Assembly (NCBI GenBank): GCA_022567055.1
Contig: JADFHU010000096.1
Coordinates: 1 to 11,476, forward strand
From: Planctomycetota bacterium
Lineage (GTDB): Bacteria > Planctomycetota > Phycisphaerae > Sedimentisphaerales > Anaerobacaceae
Direction of reading: 5' to 3'
DNA: 11,476 nt
Shown here: piece after piece, positions 7,310 through 11,476 of the stretch
Layout: every line of letters begins with the position of its first letter
Position numbering within the stretch: the stretch's first letter is position 1
The notes under the pieces: generated by a model
Seen by the model: only the letters and a program-made list of their open reading frames with translations
Database searches by the model: none
Told to the model about the DNA's origin: nothing
Position numbers and translations under genes: made by a program

Positions 7310-7467
7310 ACAATAACTTACCGCTTCTCCATCTCATCTTCAGGTCGTCTTTGGCCGTTCCTCAATCGCGAAAGCCTCGACGTAGGCACACTACGCCTCC
7401 GGTTTCGCTCAATCGATCACGACCAAATCCAACCTAAATCTGAGCGGATAATTCGGTAACTTATTGT
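7310..7467 (+). repeat. Palindromic element C (~158 bp), divergent relative of A and B
   Basis: Outer arms 7310-7323 and 7454-7467 are 14 bp, complementary with one mismatch (ACAATAACTTACCG against CGGTAACTTATTGT). Inside, GGTCGT (7343-7348) pairs with ACGACC (7419-7424). The centre is GCGAAAgCC (7368-7376) with GGTTTCGC (7401-7408), then CGTAG (7381-7385), loop GCACA, CTACG (7391-7395). As in A and B, TCGA precedes the central stem, and CCT-C then TTCG follows it. Outside the core its sequence is unlike A or B. It abuts the transposase remnant on its right. Confidence 0.7.
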
Positions 7468-7764
7468 CATGCACGTCCTAAGCATCGAAAGAACGATCCT
7501 CAGGCGATGCAAGAGTGGCTTGAACAAGCCCCTCTTTTGCCCAAAGAATCCGACAATAACGACCCAACAAAACTACAGAGATATGGTTCCAAGATGGATG
7601 CAGGGTCGGCCAACAGGGAACGCTGACGCGATGCTGGGGGCTGACCGGTTCGCGGCCGACGGCTATTCAGCAGGCTGAGTATGAGTGGATCTATATTGTT
7701 TAGGGCGGTCAATCCACTCACAGGAGACTCTTCAGGACTACTGGCACCAACTGTCAATACAGAC
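7468..7764 (+). pseudogene. Decayed IS630-type transposase fragment (two frameshifts, one nonsense codon, both ends missing)
   Basis: Reading through damage, three blocks align in order with IS630-type transposases. Block 1 (frame of 7501) reads ARPKHRKNDPQAMQEWLEQ. A frameshift near the TTTT run at 7535-7538 leads to block 2 (frame of 7536): FAQRIRQ, a TAA at 7557-7559 where CAA is likely original, then RPNKTTEIWFQDG, VGQQGTLTR and GSRPTAIQQAEYEW. A second frameshift at about 7692-7700 leads to block 3 (frame of 7702), AVNPLTGDSSGLLAPTVNT, before TAG at 7765. The first catalytic Asp (7593-7595) survives, but the conserved Glu after it reads Gly (GGA). The N-terminal helix-turn-helix and the C-terminal part with the remaining catalytic Asp/Glu are absent. 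About 100 of the expected ~340 residues remain, so it cannot be active. It ends 10 bp from the stop of the convergent FG-GAP gene. Confidence 0.8.
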
Positions 7765-7774
7765 TAGGCAGCTT

Positions 7775-9511
7775 CTATTTTAGTGTTGTTGGTTGTCGGG
7801 GAGATCCCTGGCCTTCGACCAATACCACGTGCCGGTCTACCTTATCGACGGTGAAAGTCTCCTTGGTTCCGCCGATCCAGGCAACCTCGATCCGGTCGAT
7901 CTTGGTTCGCTTGCCCAGTCCGAAATAGAGTCGCCGGCCGAAATCGCTCTGGTAGCTCCGACCGCTGTGCACCTCGTCCATAAACGCGGCATCCGGGGTA
8001 ATGATCCGCACCTGAGCACCCACCCCGTCACGGTTGCTGCGCGTTCCGCGCAAGGTAACCTGCAACCAGTGTCCCGGAGCGGGGGAGTCGTTGCGCAGCA
8101 GCGTCGGTTCACGGCGGGGATTCAGGATCACCACATCCACGTCCCCGTCATTGTCCAGATCGTCAAAGCCCACTCCCCGGCTGGCGAGCTGAACCTGCAG
8201 ACCGTCGCCGCTCAGGGTAGAGACATCCTCGAACTTGCCATTTCCCAGATTGCGATAGAGGATGTTCTTTTGATAGTAAGTGCTGCGATCGTCGAAGTGC
8301 TCTATTTTGTCCTGGACATGACCGCATGCCAAAAAAAGATCCCGTAAACCGTCATTGTCAAAATCCACAAAGCCGATCCCCCACGTGACATTGGGAACCG
8401 TCCCCACCCCCGCACCGCTGGCGAGGGTGACGTCTGCAAAGAAACCGTCTCTCTGGTTGTGCAGCAAGGAGGCCCATTCATTCTGATAGGAGGTCACATA
8501 GAGATCCAACCAACCGTCGTTGTCATAATCGCCGAGGTCCATCCCCATGCTCCCCTGGGTCTGACCGTGTAGATCGTAGGCGATGCCGGCCAACAAACCC
8601 ACTTCCTCAAAATGGCCGGCCCCGTCGTTCTGAAAGAGGTAGTTGGGACGGGTATCGTTGGCAACGAAGATATCCGTGTCCCCATCACGGTCGTAGTCCG
8701 CACACACCGAGCCCATACCGGGAGAACGCGCAAACGCCACCCCAGAGGCTTGACTGACATCGGTAAATGTCCCATCTCCGTTGTTACGAAACAGGGCCTC
8801 GAAGGTGTGCTCGTAGAGACCGGGTCCCGGATACACCGGAAATCCATTGACCGTGGAGGGAATGTGTTTCTCCAGGGAATAGGCCGAATAGCTCGACACG
8901 AACAGGTCCAAATCACCGTCCTTGTCCATGTCCAGGAAATTGGCCCCCGCGCCCATTCGGGACCCGTTGGCAACGCCGGCCACTTGGGTCACATCCGTGA
9001 AGGTGCCGTTGCCGTTATTGCGATAAAGCACATTGGGACCCCAGTTGTTGATGTAAATGTCCTGATCGCCGTCATTGTCGTAATCCGCCACGGCCACACC
9101 CAAGCCAAAACCAAGATCACCCACACCGGCCTGATCGGTGACATCGGTAAAGCGCCATTGGCCGTCATTGCGATAGAGCGTATTACGGGGGACGTTTTCA
9201 TTCTTGACGCCTTCGGCATAGGCGCCACTGATAAAATAAATGTCCACATCCCCGTCGTTATCATAATCCAATAAGGCCAAGCCACTGGCCACACTTTCAC
9301 CGATGCGATACAAGCCGCTGGAACCGTCGCAATGTCGAAAGGTGATGCCCGTCTCCCGGGTCATGTCCTTCAAGACAATGCCTGAGGCGCCCGCAAAGGG
9401 GCAGGCGATCCCCACCCAGCTAAGCAGGAGCAGGGTGAGCAGGAGACCGTAGGGTGGCGGACGCCGGATGATTGATGGATGAGAGTCACTGCCGGCTTTC
9501 GATCTGATCAT
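7775..9511 (-). CDS. Exported FG-GAP/VCBS repeat protein with UnbV/ASPIC C-terminal domain (CRTAC1-like)
   Basis: A 578-aa protein. The N-terminus has a basic start and hydrophobic run (YGLLLTLLLLSWVGIA, 21-36) with a likely cleavage near FAGA (39-42), so it is exported. Seven calcium-binding-type DxDxDGxxD loops are visible, starting near residues 82, 143, 194, 272, 328, 383 and 451 (for example DYDNDGDVD and DMDKDGDLD), each followed by a short beta motif. Several are preceded by NNGNGTFTDVT-like spacers. This is the integrin-like beta-propeller pattern. Residues about 493-565 (RDGVGAQVRI, VHSGRSYQSDF, LYFGLG, IDRIEVAWIGG) are the UnbV/ASPIC domain. The start ATG (9511-9509) has GAGG 5 nt upstream and lies inside the 3' end of the TPR gene (26-bp overlap), so translational coupling is likely. 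The family is abundant in planctomycetes; its molecular role is not established, and extracellular binding or adhesion is a guess. Confidence 0.93.
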   Translation of the reverse strand: MIRSKAGSDSHPSIIRRPPPYGLLLTLLLLSWVGIACPFAGASGIVLKDMTRETGITFRHCDGSSGLYRIGESVASGLALLDYDNDGDVDIYFISGAYAEGVKNENVPRNTLYRNDGQWRFTDVTDQAGVGDLGFGLGVAVADYDNDGDQDIYINNWGPNVLYRNNGNGTFTDVTQVAGVANGSRMGAGANFLDMDKDGDLDLFVSSYSAYSLEKHIPSTVNGFPVYPGPGLYEHTFEALFRNNGDGTFTDVSQASGVAFARSPGMGSVCADYDRDGDTDIFVANDTRPNYLFQNDGAGHFEEVGLLAGIAYDLHGQTQGSMGMDLGDYDNDGWLDLYVTSYQNEWASLLHNQRDGFFADVTLASGAGVGTVPNVTWGIGFVDFDNDGLRDLFLACGHVQDKIEHFDDRSTYYQKNILYRNLGNGKFEDVSTLSGDGLQVQLASRGVGFDDLDNDGDVDVVILNPRREPTLLRNDSPAPGHWLQVTLRGTRSNRDGVGAQVRIITPDAAFMDEVHSGRSYQSDFGRRLYFGLGKRTKIDRIEVAWIGGTKETFTVDKVDRHVVLVEGQGSPRQPTTLK

Positions 9512-10997
9512 ACATGCCTCGATATTTCGGATGAGTGGGTGCGAGCTTCACGGCCATCTTAATTGCCTGTTGTGCGCGCGAAAGGTCCCGGTTGGCCATG
9601 TAGGTGCAGCTCAGCAGGTAATAGCCCTCGGCCGACTCTTCGAGCTGCAGGGCCTTCTGAGCCAAGGAAATCGTTTTGGGAACATGGAGCGGATGCTTCA
9701 GGTACAGACGCGCTAGATCCGCATAGACCCGTGGATCCTGGGGAAAATGGGCCAAGGCATCTTTCAAAACGGATTCGGCCCTCTCCGGTTGGTTTAGGCG
9801 AAGATAGATCTTGCTGAGATTAAGGCTGTAGTTGGGTTTGTTCGGATTGAGTTGCCGTGCTTTGTCGTATAGCTGTAATGCCAGGTCAAACTGATTATCC
9901 TGGTAGGCCACCAGGGCTCGAGTTTCAACAAAGAGTGCGTCCGTGGGATCCAAGCGCGCCGCGGTGTCAAGTAGGCTCATCGCCAGCACCGGGCGTTTAT
10001 GCTGCAAGTAGAACATATGGCCGCGAAAACAGAGCTTGGCCGCCCTCTGCCGGGCCTCATTGACATCCCCCACACGGTCTCTCTCATCTACAGTGGTCTG
10101 AAAATCCCTATGAAAACGATTGAAATTGAACAGGGCCTCACGGGCCGGGTCTTTTTGCCCGCGTTGGGTGTACACCATGCCCAATCCGTAATAGGCATTT
10201 TGGTGATTGGGATCGAGGGCGATCGTTTTTTTGAAGCTCTCCTCTGCCAGATCATACTGAGTGAGCTGGCTGTAAACCTGTCCCCGGAGATAGTGCACCC
10301 GTGTCGATTCGGGCGCCCGGTTGCGTTCTTTTTCCAGGCAAGCCAAAGCGAGTGCGTAGTGTCCTTGTCTGAACCGAATTTCTGCAAATTCCCAAAATAG
10401 CCCCGCGCTCTGAGGTGCCTTTTCCAGCCCATCCGTTAGAATCTCGGCCGCACGCTCCAACTGGCCCTTTTCCCTGGCAATCTGTGCCAATTTCTGGTAG
10501 ATCTCTCCCCGCTCCGGATCGATTGTCAGTGCTTTATTGTAGTATTCCGTGGCGGCTTCAGAATCACCATGGTGACGCAGCACAAAGGCCATCAATTGAT
10601 GCGCCTCCACACTATCGGGAAACTCCGCCAGCATCTGCGTTACCAGGGCTTTTTCCAGGGCCTGCACCTGGGCAATATTCTCTGCAATACCCGAAAATGC
10701 CTGCCGCACAGCCTGTTTTTGTTCTGCTGATCCATGCATTGCGGTCGGGCTCCCTGTCGCCTGGGAAGCGGGAAGTTGGGATTCCATCCCGGGATTGGTG
10801 GGTGGCAGCATGTCTGTCTGGGACGCGACCCCAGGCAGTGGCACCGAGGCGTGTTCGAATAGTCCCACGACAGCCACACAGAGACCGACGATCAAAACAA
10901 TCAAGGGGACGATCCAATAGATCTTTCGCGAAACAGTGGGTCTGGGAGCCGGAGCAGGACTCCGCCGAGTTCTTCGTTTCCTACGTCGTTCTGCCAT
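9486..10997 (-). CDS. Membrane-anchored TPR repeat protein
   Basis: A 503-aa protein. Residues 1-26 are strongly basic (RRRKRRTRR), followed by one transmembrane helix (about 27-47, IYWIVPLIVLIVGLCVAVVGL). A low-complexity linker follows (50-90, rich in Pro, Ser and Thr), so the rest is probably outside the cytoplasmic membrane (positive-inside rule). From about residue 95 to the end are repeated 34-residue helix pairs typical of TPRs: AATEYYNKALTIDPE, AAEILTDGLEKAPQS, AEESFKKTIALDPNHQNAYYGLGMVY, ALQLYDKARQLNPNKPNYSLNLSKIY, AESVLKDALAHFPQDPRVYADLARLY and AQQAIKMAVKLAPTHP. It is likely a protein-protein scaffold. The ATG (10997-10995) has only a weak AGAG 4 nt upstream. It is the first gene of a two-gene unit with the FG-GAP/UnbV protein, whose start it overlaps, so the two products may be physical partners. 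Confidence 0.92.
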   Translation of the reverse strand: MAERRRKRRTRRSPAPAPRPTVSRKIYWIVPLIVLIVGLCVAVVGLFEHASVPLPGVASQTDMLPPTNPGMESQLPASQATGSPTAMHGSAEQKQAVRQAFSGIAENIAQVQALEKALVTQMLAEFPDSVEAHQLMAFVLRHHGDSEAATEYYNKALTIDPERGEIYQKLAQIAREKGQLERAAEILTDGLEKAPQSAGLFWEFAEIRFRQGHYALALACLEKERNRAPESTRVHYLRGQVYSQLTQYDLAEESFKKTIALDPNHQNAYYGLGMVYTQRGQKDPAREALFNFNRFHRDFQTTVDERDRVGDVNEARQRAAKLCFRGHMFYLQHKRPVLAMSLLDTAARLDPTDALFVETRALVAYQDNQFDLALQLYDKARQLNPNKPNYSLNLSKIYLRLNQPERAESVLKDALAHFPQDPRVYADLARLYLKHPLHVPKTISLAQKALQLEESAEGYYLLSCTYMANRDLSRAQQAIKMAVKLAPTHPKYRGMYDQIESRQ

Positions 10998-11003
10998 GGA
11001 ACT

Positions 11004-11169
11004 CTAGGCTCTGTCTGAGAACTCCGTCGTCGGCCCGAGAGCGAGCAATTCTTTCGCCTGGCAAACACGGCGAAGCAGGCGATGTTGGTTTTATCGTCGA
11101 TGCAGCCGGATGCAGCCAGGCGAAAAAAGGGCCGCTCGAAGCCAGATCGAGTTTTCTGACAGAGCCTAG
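11004..11169 (-). repeat. Palindromic element B (~166 bp)
   Basis: A 21-bp terminal inverted repeat (11004-11024 and 11149-11169) matches at 19 positions; one of the two mismatches would be a G-U pair. A perfect 11-bp inner stem follows (TTTCGCCTGGC at 11052-11062 with 11115-11125). The central hairpin is CGAT (11080-11083) with ATCG (11093-11096) around a 9-nt loop. Read on the minus strand, the centre is preceded by TCGA and followed by CCTGCTTCG, as in element A. It starts 6 bp from the start codon of the TPR gene and therefore fills its whole leader. A tandem GATGCAGCC pair lies at 11099-11117. Confidence 0.8.
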
Positions 11170-11196
11170 TATACTACCGCGGATATAGCGATTCAA
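11168..11196 (-). promoter_or_regulatory. Predicted sigma70-like promoter for the TPR/FG-GAP unit
   Basis: On the minus strand TTGAAT (11196-11191), a 17-bp spacer and TATACT (11173-11168) match the sigma70 consensus at 4 of 6 and 5 of 6 positions. The -10 box overlaps the outer tip of element B. Transcription would start about 11161, inside the element's right arm, so the leader of about 165 nt would be nearly the whole element. The prediction is from hexamers and spacing only. Confidence 0.45.
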
Positions 11197-11476
11197 TAAA
11201 ATGCGATCGCCCTCCATGGTGGGTGCGGTCATGGGTATGCCGCCTGTCGTCTGTGAGTATCATGCCGATTCACTTCAGGTACACCCGCCCCACCTTGAGG
11301 CATTAAAACGAGCCTGAGGTGTGCTTAAAATCCATCGCAGACGGAATTCTGTGGCCGAAATGAGTTCTTTGAACCTTTGAAGGGGCCTAGGGTTAATCGG
11401 GATCCGTCAAAAAATGGTTTTTTTCTTGTGTGGCCCCAGGATTGCGCCATACTAGTAAATTGTCCGCCAGTAGTTT
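11197..11476. other. Right-edge intergenic stretch, no gene recognised
   Basis: No ORF of convincing composition was found on either strand. One minus-strand frame is open for 49 codons from the right edge but ends in a sequence with no recognisable motif. The only structure noticed is a weak, interrupted hairpin, CACCT...GGC (11291-11301) with GCC...AGGTG (11312-11321), lacking a T-tract. A short A-run and T-run at about 11408-11425 are also visible. It may hold regulatory sequence for a gene beyond the window. Confidence 0.5.

Noticed and set aside
7469..7678. 69-codon plus-strand ORF in the transposase relic region as a gene
   Set aside because: It is in a different frame from the conserved transposase blocks and has no RBS or motif; the real signal is the frameshifted IS630 fragment.
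8612..9274. 220-codon plus-strand ORF opposite the FG-GAP gene
   Set aside because: An antisense shadow of the repetitive DxDxDG coding sequence; the peptide is a valine/isoleucine-rich artefact without start signals.
11291..11321. Imperfect CACCT/AGGTG hairpin as terminator or operator
   Set aside because: Interrupted stem, no T-tract and no adjacent gene in the window to assign it to.
11354..11396. Plus-strand TTGAAC, 17 bp, GTTAAT as an outward promoter near the right edge
   Set aside because: Only 4 of 6 matches in each hexamer, a poor -10 start, and no downstream gene visible to support it.
1..11476. Defence system, CRISPR array or biosynthetic cluster
   Set aside because: No direct-repeat array, nuclease, helicase, toxin-antitoxin or synthase motifs were seen on either strand.

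Overview
The window looks like a chromosomal segment of a planctomycete-like bacterium (Planctomycetota, or a related PVC-group or candidate-phylum lineage). This rests on gene content alone: two formylglycine-type sulfatases, a Tat-exported Gfo/Idh/MocA oxidoreductase, a DUF1080-type domain fused to a zinc peptidase, and an FG-GAP/UnbV (CRTAC1-like) protein beside a membrane-anchored TPR protein. No rRNA, tRNA, CRISPR array, phage gene or antibiotic-resistance gene was seen. Shine-Dalgarno sequences are visible before most genes.

Layout. (1) Positions 1-2924, minus strand: an SGSH-like sulfatase (2924-1437) followed 80 bp later by a Gfo/Idh/MocA oxidoreductase (1356 to beyond the left edge). 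They form a probable two-gene unit with a sigma70-like promoter at 2973-3001. (2) 2925-3504: a 580-bp divergent intergenic region with a GATTACGA-type palindromic repeat, a nested triple stem-loop and a small hairpin just before the next RBS. (3) 3505-5319, plus strand: a second secreted sulfatase with an extra C-terminal beta-rich domain. (4) 6739-5396, minus strand, convergent with it: a secreted DUF1080-like plus HExxH metallopeptidase fusion. (5) 6740-7774: about 1 kb of non-coding 'repeat graveyard' with two ~160-bp palindromic elements (A and C), an AT-rich stretch with a 218-bp inverted repeat, and a decayed IS630-type transposase fragment. (6) 10997-7775, minus strand: a TPR protein whose 3' end overlaps the start of an FG-GAP/UnbV protein by 26 bp. 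(7) 11004-11476: a third palindromic element (B), abutted by a sigma70-like promoter, then 280 bp with no recognisable gene.

How the genes may work together. Both sulfatases, the oxidoreductase and the DUF1080 protein carry export signals, so the left half fits extracytoplasmic processing of sulfated or modified glycans; the substrate cannot be read from the sequence. The TPR and FG-GAP/UnbV pair is a separate unit and probably an envelope-associated protein pair of unknown function.

The most unusual signal is non-coding. Elements A, B and C are each about 160 bp. Each is closed by a long terminal inverted repeat whose sequence differs between copies but is self-complementary within a copy. 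All share a small central hairpin whose stem changes with compensation between copies, flanked by conserved TCGA and CCT-C-TTCG words. This suggests a dispersed family of structured elements, either palindromic mobile repeats or a structured RNA. Gene functions are inferred from motif recognition, without database searches.
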